DNA of 64,000 nucleotides from Vicingaceae bacterium (GTDB lineage Bacteria; Bacteroidota; Bacteroidia; Flavobacteriales_E; Vicingaceae): NCBI GenBank assembly GCA_018402765.1, contig JAGYIE010000001.1, positions 248,001 to 312,000 of the forward strand, read 5' to 3'. Shown piece by piece: positions 28,768 to 36,733 of this stretch (position 1 is its first letter; each line of letters starts with the position of its first letter). The notes under the pieces were generated by a model. It saw only the letters and a program-made list of their open reading frames with translations, ran no database searches and was not told where the DNA came from. The position numbers and the translations under genes were made by a program.

Positions 28768-28950
28768 CTTGCAGACATAAGAGAAATAAGTGCAATAGCA
28801 TTTATACGAACCGCTATGGGCAAGTTTAAAAACCGAAACGGTCTGCGAAAGCCAAGGGGCTGACCACCCTATGTGACAAAAAAAGATTATTGAAATGAAA
28901 ACGTGGAGTCCAGAAACCACGCTAAAAAACGGGGCGTATTCTGAAAAGCC
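28768..28950 (+). ncRNA. candidate structured leader RNA upstream of a lipoprotein gene
   Basis: A block clearly richer in G and C than the flanking intergenic DNA, ending about 35 bases before the ATG at 28985. Possible pairings are ATAGC/GCTAT (28794-28798 with 28813-28817), CTTG/CAAG (28768-28771 with 28821-28824), GCAGAC/GTCTGC (28771-28776 with 28841-28846), ACCG/CGGT closing an AAA loop (28832-28842), AGCC/GGCT (28850-28861), and CGTGG/CCACG (28902-28906 with 28917-28921). CTTG/CAAG and CAGAC/GTCTG are interleaved, the order of an H-type pseudoknot. No known riboswitch class was recognised; the motif GGGCAA...GAAA loop...GCGAAAGCC is only loosely like c-di-GMP-I. Confidence 0.4.
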
Positions 28951-28984
28951 TTATGAGTAAGAATAAAATTTAAAATAAATCACA

Positions 28985-29437
28985 ATGAAAAAATTAATGA
29001 CAATTTTAGGAGTAGTTTTTTTTACTTCTATTTTATTCTCTAGTTGTTCAACAACACATAAAACTATGAGAGAACCAAACGTAAGAGTTGATTTGACCAA
29101 AAGTGATTTTACTCTATCTGATCAGGTGAAAGCGGAAGCAAAAAGTACTGTAATTATAGGTATTGATTTTACTCGATTATTTACGAAAAAGACAGGAAGT
29201 GTAGGAGGTGGTGCAGCCGCAATAAGTATAGCAAGTTTGCCGGTAATAGGAAACTTACTTAGCGATAAGACAGCCAATTATGCACTTTATGAACTAATGA
29301 ATAGTAATCCAGGTTATGACGTTATTTTTTACCCACAGTATGAAACGAAAGTTGTTAAGCCTATACTTGGAATAGGTTTTTTAACTAAAATTACAACTGT
29401 TGAAACAAAAGCTAGACTTGGAAAATTGAATCAATAA
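28985..29437 (+). CDS. putative lipoprotein
   Basis: A 150-residue protein with a lipoprotein signal (FFTSILFSSCS, lipid Cys about residue 21). The mature part begins STTHKTMREPNVRVDLTKSDF and has a glycine-rich hydrophobic middle (GSVGGGAAAISIASLPVIGNLL) that could associate with a membrane, then a beta-rich tail. I do not recognise a characterised family. It is preceded by the GC-rich candidate leader and followed within 10 bases by a strong hairpin that is also half of the attC-like repeat. Confidence 0.75.
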   Translation: MKKLMTILGVVFFTSILFSSCSTTHKTMREPNVRVDLTKSDFTLSDQVKAEAKSTVIIGIDFTRLFTKKTGSVGGGAAAISIASLPVIGNLLSDKTANYALYELMNSNPGYDVIFYPQYETKVVKPILGIGFLTKITTVETKARLGKLNQ

Positions 29438-29442
29438 AACCA

Positions 29443-29581
29443 GCCCATAACCGCACCTACCCGCAAGTGGGGCGGTTGTGGGTTATTTTAACATTTTTCC
29501 TTCTAATGAAATTTTGTACAAACTTGAAAATGAACTGCTCCGAAAGCCCCACCTGCGGGTAGGTGCGAAACGTTGTGCGGC
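29443..29581 (+). repeat. long imperfect inverted repeat, attC-like recombination site
   Basis: Arms of 22 bases (29452-29473 and 29546-29567) are inverted repeats with a single mismatch. Outside them GCCCATAAC (29443) faces GTTGTGCGGC (29572-29581), similar to the AAC/GTT core boxes that bound integron attC sites. The ~70-base loop contains sequence I associate with dispersed elements between accessory genes in Flavobacteriia. The left half can instead fold alone (CCCATAACCGC with GCGGTTGTGGG, then TTATTTT) and act as a terminator for the lipoprotein gene. Confidence 0.55.
29444..29490 (+). terminator. hairpin terminator after the lipoprotein gene
   Basis: CCCATAACCGC (29444-29454) pairs with GCGGTTGTGGG (29472-29482), one G-U pair, followed by TTATTTT. 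It shares its left arm with the longer inverted repeat. Confidence 0.65.
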
Positions 29582-29619
29582 ATTTAAAAAAAACTGAACG
29601 CATTAAAAAATATGCTGAA

Positions 29620-30126
29620 ATGAGACCAACTTTAACCGAACTTATATCAAAACTCGAAGAACAATTCGGAAAACTAAACTCTCAAGCCGAACACTGCACA
29701 GAAGATATTCACGAAAACTATGAAGATTTTATTAGTTCAATCCAAGCAAATAATATTGTTATTGTAGCTTCACCAAATATGTTGGCAAGTAAATTACAAG
29801 AACCAAAATATACAAGATATAGAACATTTGGAGGTTTATCAATCTTATTACTTATAGTTGGATTAATCGCAGTCTTTTTTAATTGGAAAATTGGTTTAGG
29901 ATTATTCGTTGTTTCATTTTTAGCAAAATTTATATCTTCCAAAATGAAAAATAATTCAAGTAAGAATTTTGCTCTTGAACTTACTTCAAAAATTAATGAA
30001 ACGCCTGACGATGGAATGTTTGATGTTTGCCAATATTATATAGCTGGAATTTTGAAATTAGCAAGTACAAAAGGTCGAGCACATTTACCATTAATACGAA
30101 CTTATTCTTTAACAGGAGTTGAATAG
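29620..30126 (+). CDS. small membrane protein of unknown function
   Basis: A 168-residue protein with an N-terminal helical region (about 70 residues, acidic), two transmembrane helices at about residues 70-87 and 91-107 (LSILLLIVGLIAVFF and IGLGLFVVSFLAKF), then a cytoplasmic tail with GRAHLPLIRTYSL at the end. Start chosen at ATG 29620: the frame also opens at GTG 29563, but that codon and the next six lie inside the attC-like repeat. The position just after such a site, with lower coding quality and no known homologue, suggests a mobile gene cassette. Confidence 0.65.
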   Translation: MRPTLTELISKLEEQFGKLNSQAEHCTEDIHENYEDFISSIQANNIVIVASPNMLASKLQEPKYTRYRTFGGLSILLLIVGLIAVFFNWKIGLGLFVVSFLAKFISSKMKNNSSKNFALELTSKINETPDDGMFDVCQYYIAGILKLASTKGRAHLPLIRTYSLTGVE

Positions 30127-30205
30127 TGGAGTGTTTACTTTATTCAACTAATCGAACGCGGTAAGCCATCACATCGGTCTACTGCTTTTCTTAAAAACTA
30201 AGGGA

Positions 30206-30235
30206 GGAGTGAATCTAAGATTCGCTCCTTTTTTT
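30206..30235 (+). terminator. rho-independent terminator
   Basis: GGAGTGAATC (30206-30215) pairs with GATTCGCTCC (30219-30228) around a TAA loop, followed by seven Ts. It lies 80 bases after the membrane protein gene. Confidence 0.8.
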
Positions 30236-30318
30236 GTTGAAAACCTAACATATAGTTTGATTACAATACTACAAAAGAGCTTTAATTTTATCACGACTTT
30301 TAACCAACTATAGATAAA

Positions 30319-31086
30319 ATGAAAAATAAATTATTTCTAACCGGTTTGTGCCTTTTTGTCTCGATTTCTGCAATGGCTTGGGGTCAAATTGGGCACCGTG
30401 TTGTCGGTAAAGTAGCCGAAAATTATTTAACCCCAGAAGCTAGAAAATCAATTCAAGCTATTCTCGGAAATGAGAGCTTAGCAGTTGCTTCTACTTTCAT
30501 GGATGAAGTGAAAAGTGATGATGCTTATGACCATACGCATGCTTGGCACTATACTACAATTCCAAATGGAGAAACCTATGCTACTTGCGAAAAAAGCGAT
30601 AAAGGAGAAGTAGTGAAAGCTATAGAGGATATGAAAGTTATCATTAAAGATCCATTTGCTAAATTAGAAGAAAAAAAGGTGGCTTTGCGTTTTTTAGTTC
30701 ACTTGGTGGGAGATATCCATCAACCGCTTCACGTTGGAAATGGCACGGATAAAGGTGGTAATGATTTTAATATTAAATGGTTTTACTCAAATAGCAACTT
30801 ACACCGAATTTGGGACAGCCAATTAATAGAGCACAAAGAATATAGTTATACAGAATTGGTAGAGGTAATTGATTTTACCACGGGTGATCAGATCAAAGTA
30901 TGGCAGTCGAGTACTACAGCTGATTGGGCAGATGAGGCGGCAATTATTCGAGAAACGATTTATCCAGATAAAGGATTAGAGAAGATAGGCTATGAGTATG
31001 CTTATGAGCACTGGGGATTGCTTCAAGAACAACTGTTAAAGTCGGGAGTGCGCCTTGCAGGTGTATTAAATACCTTATTTCAATAG
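30319..31086 (+). CDS. secreted S1/P1-type zinc nuclease
   Basis: A 255-residue exported phosphodiesterase/nuclease of the S1-P1 family (three-zinc site; cleaves single-stranded nucleic acids at 3' phosphates). Signal peptide residues 1-20; the mature protein would begin with the Trp of WGQIGHRVVGKVAE, whose N-terminal amine is a zinc ligand in this family. Other ligands: Asp/His in YDHTHAWHYTTIP, and the blocks FLVHLVGDIHQPLHVG and LHRIWDSQLIE. Length and all motifs are complete. Likely role is phosphate and nucleotide scavenging outside the inner membrane. Confidence 0.92.
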   Translation: MKNKLFLTGLCLFVSISAMAWGQIGHRVVGKVAENYLTPEARKSIQAILGNESLAVASTFMDEVKSDDAYDHTHAWHYTTIPNGETYATCEKSDKGEVVKAIEDMKVIIKDPFAKLEEKKVALRFLVHLVGDIHQPLHVGNGTDKGGNDFNIKWFYSNSNLHRIWDSQLIEHKEYSYTELVEVIDFTTGDQIKVWQSSTTADWADEAAIIRETIYPDKGLEKIGYEYAYEHWGLLQEQLLKSGVRLAGVLNTLFQ

Positions 31087-31119
31087 AAATTAATACCTTT
31101 CTTTCAAATTTAAAATTAT

Positions 31120-32397
31120 ATGGATCAGCCTAGTAAAATTTCCTGCCCAAACTGTCATACTTTTATAGATGTTAATCAGATTTTGTATCGCCAATTAGAA
31201 GGAGATTTAAAAAAGAAGTTTGATGCTCAATTAGCTGAGGCTAGCAAGAAACAAGCCGCAGATGCTGAGCAATTAGCTGAACAAAAAAGACAGTTTGAGG
31301 AAGCGAAAAAGAAAGAAAATGAACTCTTTAAAGAGCGATTAGAAGCTAAACTGAAAGAAGAAAAATCGCTGCTGAATACTCAATTAAAAAAACAGTTGGC
31401 TGAGGAGAATAGTGAATTGATGGCCGGAATGCAGAAAGAACTGCAAGAAAAATCGGATAAATTAAAGGAATTTAACCGAATGCAAGCTGATTTAGAACGC
31501 CTAAAGCGTGAAAAGTTAGAGCTTAAAGAAGAAATAGAAATGGCTGCCGAAAAGAAGTTTAGCCAGCAGATTACTCTAGAGAAAGAGAAAATAAAAAGAC
31601 AAGAAGAGGATAGAAATCAACTGGCTATAAAGGAGCTTCAAAAACAATTGGCCGATCAAAAAAAGCTAACTGAAGAGATGAAAAGAAAGCAGGAGCAAGG
31701 CTCAATGCAACTGCAAGGTGAAGTGCAAGAATTGGCGATAGAGGAGTGGCTAGAAGCAACCTTTCCATTAGACACCATAGAAGAAATTAAGAAAGGTGCA
31801 AGAGGAGCTGATTGTGTGCAAATTGTAAATACAAGAAGTAAAGCCAACTGTGGGAAGATATGCTACGAAAGTAAGCGAACAAAAGATTTTCAACCTACAT
31901 GGATAGAAAAGTTTAAAGCCGACATACGGGATAAAGGAGCTGATATAGGTGTACTAGTTACTGAAGTGATGCCATCAGATATGCAGCGTTTTGGAATGCG
32001 AGATGGTATATGGATTTGTACATTCGATGAGTTTAAAGGATTGAGTAATGTTTTACGTGAGTCAATTATTCGATTAAGTTCTGCTATTTCGTCCCAAGAG
32101 AATAAAGGCGACAAAATGGGAATGTTATATGACTTTCTTACATCAAATGCATTTAAGTTGCAAATTGAAGCCATTGTTGAAGGCTTTACGACCATGAAAA
32201 ACGATTTGGAATCAGAAAAACGGTCTATGCAACGAATATGGAAAAGCCGTGAAAAACAGATCGAAAAAGTAGTGACCAACACCATAGATATGTATGGAAG
32301 TATAAAGGGAATAGCAGGAAATGCTATTGGTACTGTAAAAGCATTAGAATTGCCAGGCTCAGAAGAGGATGACCAAAGTACGTTGGAATTAGAGTAG
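31120..32397 (+). CDS. DUF2130 domain protein
   Basis: A 425-residue cytoplasmic protein. It has an N-terminal zinc-ribbon-like start (ISCPNCHTFIDVNQIL), a long Glu/Lys/Gln-rich coiled coil (about residues 25-200), then the DUF2130 domain with EEWLEATFPLDTIEEIKKG, GADCVQIVNTRSK and ICYESKRTKDFQ. The GADCVQ/CYESKRTK pattern resembles a nuclease-like fold related to RmuC, but activity is unproven. It follows the S1/P1 gene by 33 bases with no obvious functional link. Confidence 0.85.
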   Translation: MDQPSKISCPNCHTFIDVNQILYRQLEGDLKKKFDAQLAEASKKQAADAEQLAEQKRQFEEAKKKENELFKERLEAKLKEEKSLLNTQLKKQLAEENSELMAGMQKELQEKSDKLKEFNRMQADLERLKREKLELKEEIEMAAEKKFSQQITLEKEKIKRQEEDRNQLAIKELQKQLADQKKLTEEMKRKQEQGSMQLQGEVQELAIEEWLEATFPLDTIEEIKKGARGADCVQIVNTRSKANCGKICYESKRTKDFQPTWIEKFKADIRDKGADIGVLVTEVMPSDMQRFGMRDGIWICTFDEFKGLSNVLRESIIRLSSAISSQENKGDKMGMLYDFLTSNAFKLQIEAIVEGFTTMKNDLESEKRSMQRIWKSREKQIEKVVTNTIDMYGSIKGIAGNAIGTVKALELPGSEEDDQSTLELE

Positions 32398-32408
32398 GTT
32401 TTTTTCTT

Positions 32409-32436
32409 GTAGATACGCGATGCCTCGCGTATCTAC
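32409..32436. repeat. perfect 12-bp palindromic hairpin (REP-like)
   Basis: GTAGATACGCGA (32409-32420) and TCGCGTATCTAC (32425-32436) are exact inverted repeats around TGCC. A degraded echo (AGATACACGATGCATC) follows. It lies between convergent genes and lacks a T-tract, so a dispersed repeat is more likely than a simple terminator. Confidence 0.6.
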
Positions 32437-32466
32437 CAAGTCGAAGATACACGATGCATCTTTTAA

Positions 32467-32811
32467 CTACGACATATTTTCTTTCTCTTCCTTTCCTTTT
32501 AAAAGTTCTTCTGTTTTAAAGATTAATCCGAACAGCAGACCAATTGTAACTATAATTGTAATGGCTGAAGAGTATTTAGCCACGATAATTGTCGTGTTTA
32601 GTCCAATTAATACAGAGGCTGCACTTAGCATAATCATTCCACCTGAAAAATACTCATTAGCGACTTTCCAAGATGAACGAGTTTTCATTGAACGATTAGT
32701 TCTATATCCATAAATGCTATTTGGTTTCTTTGGCGGAAAAATTCGTGTCAGTATACCCACTACCATCAAAATAATGCCAAGAAGTATATTTTGTAAAAGT
32801 AAATTTATCAT
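32467..32811 (-). CDS. SdpI/YfhL family membrane protein
   Basis: A 114-residue membrane protein with about three transmembrane helices. The signature after helix 1 is IYGYRTNRSMKTRSSWKVAN, the C-terminal SdpI domain motif (GYRT.RS....W..AN). SdpI of Bacillus gives immunity to the SdpC toxin and acts as a signal receptor; most single-domain homologues, like this one, have no proven role. Convergent with the DUF2130 gene. Confidence 0.82.
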   Translation of the reverse strand: MINLLLQNILLGIILMVVGILTRIFPPKKPNSIYGYRTNRSMKTRSSWKVANEYFSGGMIMLSAASVLIGLNTTIIVAKYSSAITIIVTIGLLFGLIFKTEELLKGKEEKENMS

Positions 32812-32859
32812 TGGGTTTAATGATTTCCTTTAAAGTTATGACTATTTCCTAGCAATAGT

Positions 32860-32892
32860 AAAAAAAAAGCCTTTCATAAATTATGAAAGGCT
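32860..32892 (-). terminator. terminator after the alpha-oxoamine synthase gene
   Basis: AGCCTTTCATAA (32868-32879) and TTATGAAAGGCT (32881-32892) are perfect inverted repeats, followed on the minus strand by a run of Ts. It lies 25 bases after the stop at 32917. Confidence 0.85.
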
Positions 32893-32916
32893 CCTTTAAA
32901 ATAATAAGTCGGCTAT

Positions 32917-34161
32917 TTAAATAGCTGCTATTGTATCAGATTTGTATTCACCTGCTTCTAGCTTTTCTTTTACTTTTTTAAATGTTTCAATGGTATATTC
33001 AACATCTTCTAAAGTATGCATAGCAGTAGGAATCAATCGTAAAATAATCATTCCTTTCGGTATAACAGGAAACACAACGATTGAACAAAATAGATTGTGA
33101 TTCTCTCTTAGGTCAAATGTTAAGTTAGTAGCCTCTCCTAATCCACCACTAAGAATTACAGGCGTAACTTGAGTATTGGTAGTTCCAATATTAAATCCTG
33201 CATTTTTTAAACCTCCTTGCAAAGCATTTGCAATAGTCCAAAGCTTCTCTCTTAATTCTGGTTGTGTTCTAATTAACTCTAAACGCTTTAATGCACCGAT
33301 TACTAAAGGCATTGGTAACGATTTAGCAAATATCTGTGAACGCATATTGTATCTCAAGAATTCTACGATATCCTCGTTAGAAGCTATAAATCCACCAATA
33401 CTTGCAAATGATTTTGCGAATGTTCCAAAGTACACATCGATATCATCTTGTATACCCTGAGCTTCACCTGTTCCTGCCCCGGTTGGTCCCATAGTACCAA
33501 TTCCGTGAGCATCGTCACAAAGAATTCTAAAGTTGTATTTTTTCTTAAGTTCAACTATTTCGGTTAGTTTACCTTGGTTTCCTGACATACCGAAAACTCC
33601 TTCAGTAATCACTAAGATAGCGCCATTTTGCTCTTCAGCTAATTTGGTAGCTCTTTGTAATTGCTTTTCTAAGTTTTCCATGTTGTTATGCTGAAAAACA
33701 TATCGTTTTCCTTGGTGTAAACGTACACCATCAATGATACACGCATGAGATTCTCCATCGTAAACAATTACATCGTTACGATCAACTAAAGCATCGATGC
33801 AAGATACCATAGCTTGGTAACCAAAGTTTACTAAAATTGCATCTTGTTTGTGAACGAAGGCTGCTAATTCAGCTTCTAATTGCTCATGATAATTGGTATT
33901 ACCAGACATCATTCTAGCACCCATCGGATAACCCATTCCCCAGTTTTTTGCCGCTTCTTCATCAGCTTTCCTTACTTCTGGGTGATTAGACAATCCTAAA
34001 TAGTTATTTAAGCTCCACTGCAATCTTTCCTTCCCACGGAAAATCATTCGATTCTTAATCTCTCCTTCTAACTTGGGAAAAGTAAAGTAACCATGACTTT
34101 CTTTAGCGTGCTGTCCAAGTGGACCTCTGTTTGCTTTTATTTTATCAAATAGGTCTTTCAT
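32917..34161 (-). CDS. PLP-dependent alpha-oxoamine synthase (serine palmitoyltransferase-like)
   Basis: A 414-residue fold-type I PLP enzyme of the family that condenses an amino acid with an acyl-CoA. The PLP lysine is in GTFAKSFASIGGF; LCDDAHGIGTMG supplies the Asp/His that hold the cofactor; MGARMMSGNTNYHEQLE is the substrate loop. In Bacteroidota close relatives are serine palmitoyltransferases (sphingolipids) or cysteate acyltransferases (capnine, sulfonolipids); KBL and BioF are more distant alternatives. No neighbouring gene settles which amino acid is used. A TATTTTTG box lies 34 bases upstream, and a clean terminator follows. Confidence 0.85.
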   Translation of the reverse strand: MKDLFDKIKANRGPLGQHAKESHGYFTFPKLEGEIKNRMIFRGKERLQWSLNNYLGLSNHPEVRKADEEAAKNWGMGYPMGARMMSGNTNYHEQLEAELAAFVHKQDAILVNFGYQAMVSCIDALVDRNDVIVYDGESHACIIDGVRLHQGKRYVFQHNNMENLEKQLQRATKLAEEQNGAILVITEGVFGMSGNQGKLTEIVELKKKYNFRILCDDAHGIGTMGPTGAGTGEAQGIQDDIDVYFGTFAKSFASIGGFIASNEDIVEFLRYNMRSQIFAKSLPMPLVIGALKRLELIRTQPELREKLWTIANALQGGLKNAGFNIGTTNTQVTPVILSGGLGEATNLTFDLRENHNLFCSIVVFPVIPKGMIILRLIPTAMHTLEDVEYTIETFKKVKEKLEAGEYKSDTIAAI

Positions 34162-34195
34162 CCTTTTTAATTGTTTTTGTCTCTTATTAAGCTTG

Positions 34196-34203
34196 CAAAA
34201 ATA
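34196..34203 (-). promoter_or_regulatory. -7 promoter box for the alpha-oxoamine synthase gene
   Basis: TATTTTTG on the minus strand matches TAnnTTTG exactly and ends 34 bases before the ATG at 34161. Confidence 0.55.
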
Positions 34204-34297
34204 CTCTTTTCTAATAGTGCTACAAAATATTCAAGTTGTTAATGTATAAACAATGTATTGTAGAAAAAGTTTGCACATTAAACTTCATAAAATAGCG

Positions 34298-34305
34298 TAC
34301 CTTTG
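34298..34305 (+). promoter_or_regulatory. -7 promoter box for bamD, predicting a leaderless mRNA
   Basis: TACCTTTG, a full match to TAnnTTTG, ends 4 bases before the ATG at 34310. A TTTG lies upstream at 34270-34273 as a possible -33 element, at a somewhat long spacing. Confidence 0.65.
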
Positions 34306-34309
34306 CACC

Positions 34310-35116
34310 ATGTTTAAGAAAGCAACACTTCTATTTTTTAGCATACTACTAATTACGTTGGTGTCTTGTAGTGAATACCAAAAGGTGCTTAAAAGCACGA
34401 ATATGGACTACAAATATCAAAAGACGGTGGAGTATTATGAAGCCGATGAGTATTATAAAGCATTGCCTCTTATGGAAGATTTGATTCCAATATTTAGAGG
34501 TACAGATAAGGGAGAGTCCTTATATTATATGTACGCTTATGCTAATTTTTATTTGGATGATTACATTTTAGCAAGCTACCAGTTTAAACGTTTCTCAACT
34601 ACCTATCCAATTAGTGATAAGGCTGAAGAATGTAACTTTATGAGTGCTTATTGTAATTATTTGATGTCTCCTGAGCCTACTTTAGACCAAACGAATACCT
34701 ACAAAGCATTAGAAGAGCTTCAAACCTTTGTAAATCGATATCCAAATAGTTCTTTAAAAGATACATGTAATGAACTTGTAGATAATTTGCGTTTAAAATT
34801 AGAAACCAAATCTTACTTAAAAGCTAAGAACTATTATAAGTTAAGACAATACGACGCTGCCATTGTATCACTAAACAATACATTAACTGAGTATCCTGAT
34901 ACGGATTATAGAGAAGAAGTATCATTTTATATTCTGCAATCAACTTATTATTTAGCCGTAAAAAGTGTTGAGGAAAAGAAATTACAACGTTTAAATAATA
35001 CAATTGAGGCTTACTACAATTTTATTGATAATTTTGCAGATAGTGAATATGCTAAAGAGGCGGAGCAATTATTTGTAAATGCTCGTTCGCTTAAAGAACA
35101 AATTGAAGTGAATTAG
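34310..35116 (+). CDS. bamD: outer membrane protein assembly factor BamD
   Basis: A 268-residue lipoprotein of the BAM complex that scaffolds BamA and helps fold outer-membrane barrels. Lipoprotein signal LLITLVSCSEYQKVL (lipid Cys about residue 19), then TPR-like helical repeats: YYEADEYYKALPLMEDLI, FRGTDKGESLYYMYAYANFY, SYQFKRFSTTYPISDKAEE, and LNNTLTEYPDTDYREEV. The start is taken as ATG 34310; the frame extends to 34253, but the bamD promoter box lies inside that extension and the extra residues would spoil the signal peptide. First gene of the bamD-rpoZ-coaBC-porD-recN group. Confidence 0.92.
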   Translation: MFKKATLLFFSILLITLVSCSEYQKVLKSTNMDYKYQKTVEYYEADEYYKALPLMEDLIPIFRGTDKGESLYYMYAYANFYLDDYILASYQFKRFSTTYPISDKAEECNFMSAYCNYLMSPEPTLDQTNTYKALEELQTFVNRYPNSSLKDTCNELVDNLRLKLETKSYLKAKNYYKLRQYDAAIVSLNNTLTEYPDTDYREEVSFYILQSTYYLAVKSVEEKKLQRLNNTIEAYYNFIDNFADSEYAKEAEQLFVNARSLKEQIEVN

Positions 35117-35171
35117 TTGATCGCTAATTATTTTAAAAATAAATAAGAGTAGAATTTTATACTATATACAG

Positions 35172-35519
35172 ATGAAAAATAAGAACACAGAAGCAGCTTT
35201 CTCAACTATTACTCGTAATCTAAATGAGCTAGAAAGGCCAACAGGTAATATTTATGAGGCAATTACAATTATTGCAAAGCGCTCGAATCAAATTAGTTTA
35301 GGTATAAAAGAAGAATTAACTTCTAAATTGAATGAGTTTGCTACAACTTCAGATAACTTAGAAGAGATTTTTGAAAACCGTGAGCAAATTGAAATTTCTA
35401 AATACTATGAGCGTATGCCTAAATCTAATGCATTAGCGATTAGTGAATTTTTAAATGACGAGGTTTATTTCAGAAGACCAGAAGTTGAGGAAGTTAAACC
35501 TGCTTCAATAGAAGAGTAA
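35172..35519 (+). CDS. rpoZ: RNA polymerase omega-like subunit
   Basis: A 115-residue protein of the RpoZ family in its Bacteroidota form. The block TGNIYEAITIIAKRSNQI resembles the omega core that clamps the beta' subunit. The C-terminus is acidic and variable. Its position between bamD and coaBC, with its stop 1 base from the coaBC ATG, is the standard arrangement in this phylum and supports the identification. Confidence 0.85.
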   Translation: MKNKNTEAAFSTITRNLNELERPTGNIYEAITIIAKRSNQISLGIKEELTSKLNEFATTSDNLEEIFENREQIEISKYYERMPKSNALAISEFLNDEVYFRRPEVEEVKPASIEE

Positions 35520-35520
35520 G

Positions 35521-36717
35521 ATGAATTTAAGCGGTAAGCATGTTCTTGTTGGTATTACCGCCAGTATAGCAGCGTATAAAAGCGCTACCCTAGTAAGATT
35601 ATTAGTAAAATCGGGAGCACATGTCAAAGTTGTCATGACTCCCGATTCTTTGCATTTTATAGGTGCACTTACTTTGGCCACACTTTCCAAGAACCCTGTA
35701 TATTCTCAGTATTTTGACTCCACTACAGGTGAATGGAGTAATCATGTAGAACTCGGTAAATGGGCAGACGTATTTGTAATAGCTCCTGCTACATCTAATA
35801 CGATTTCAAAAATGGCTCATGGCCAATGCGATAACCTATTATTAGCAACCTATTTATCTTCTGACTGTCCTGTTTTTATTGCTCCTGCAATGGATTTAGA
35901 CATGTTTCAACATCCTGCCTTTAGAAATAATTTAAAACTGCTTAAGTCATTTGGAAACTATATCATCAACTCAACAAGTGGAGAGTTAGCAAGTGGTTTG
36001 TCGGGTGAAGGACGAATGGAGGAACCTGAAGAAATAATCAAACAGCTAGAAGCTTTCAAACTTGACGGTACGTTAACGGGAAAAAAAATATTAATTACTG
36101 CAGGCCCAACTTATGAAGCCATTGATCCCGTTAGATTTATTGGAAACCATTCCTCAGGCAAAATGGGATATGCTTTAGCAAAGGAAGCCAAAAATTTAGG
36201 AGCTGAAGTTATATTAATTTCAGGTCCGGTAAGCATTCCATCTCCCGAAGGTATTCATGTTATCCATGTAAAGTCTGCTGATGAAATGTATGATGCGGTT
36301 TTCAAACATCAAGCATCATATGATATTGCAATTTTATCTGCTGCTGTTGCGGATTACAAACCTGCACAAGTCGCTGAGCAGAAGATTAAGAAAGCAGATA
36401 ATGAACACCACTTGGATTTAATCAAAAACAAAGATATCCTTAGGTCTCTTGGGCTAGTAAAGAAAGAAGGTCAGTTTTTAGTAGGGTTTGCTCTTGAAAC
36501 ACAAAATGAATTAGAGAATGCACTTGTAAAATTAACTGAAAAGAATTTAGACCTAATTGTTCTAAACTCTTTAAATGATTCAGGAGCAGGATTTGGAGGA
36601 GATACTAATTTGGTTAAATTAATTACTCCTGACAACATAATAGATGAGCTGCCGTTACAATCAAAAACCGAAGTAGCCAAGCAAATTATTGCGAAGATTA
36701 ACCAATTGATCCATTAA
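35521..36717 (+). CDS. coaBC: bifunctional phosphopantothenoylcysteine decarboxylase/synthetase CoaBC
   Basis: Makes 4'-phosphopantetheine from phosphopantothenate and cysteine for coenzyme A. The N-terminal flavoprotein decarboxylase domain has VGITASIAAYKS, the catalytic His in WSNHVELGKWAD and PAMDLDMF. The C-terminal synthetase begins KKILITAGPTYEAIDPVRFIGN and has VADYKPA and the KIKK motif. The length of 398 residues is normal. Translationally close to rpoZ upstream and to porD downstream (16 bases). Confidence 0.96.
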   Translation: MNLSGKHVLVGITASIAAYKSATLVRLLVKSGAHVKVVMTPDSLHFIGALTLATLSKNPVYSQYFDSTTGEWSNHVELGKWADVFVIAPATSNTISKMAHGQCDNLLLATYLSSDCPVFIAPAMDLDMFQHPAFRNNLKLLKSFGNYIINSTSGELASGLSGEGRMEEPEEIIKQLEAFKLDGTLTGKKILITAGPTYEAIDPVRFIGNHSSGKMGYALAKEAKNLGAEVILISGPVSIPSPEGIHVIHVKSADEMYDAVFKHQASYDIAILSAAVADYKPAQVAEQKIKKADNEHHLDLIKNKDILRSLGLVKKEGQFLVGFALETQNELENALVKLTEKNLDLIVLNSLNDSGAGFGGDTNLVKLITPDNIIDELPLQSKTEVAKQIIAKINQLIH

Positions 36718-36733
36718 TTTTTTAGCGTAACCT

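Noticed and set aside
28811-28861. c-di-GMP-I (GEMM) riboswitch
   Set aside because: GGGCAA, a GAAA-containing loop and GCGAAAGCC are present, but the junction differs from GACGCAAAGCC and the conserved second helix with GGTAGC...GGGTTACCG is absent.
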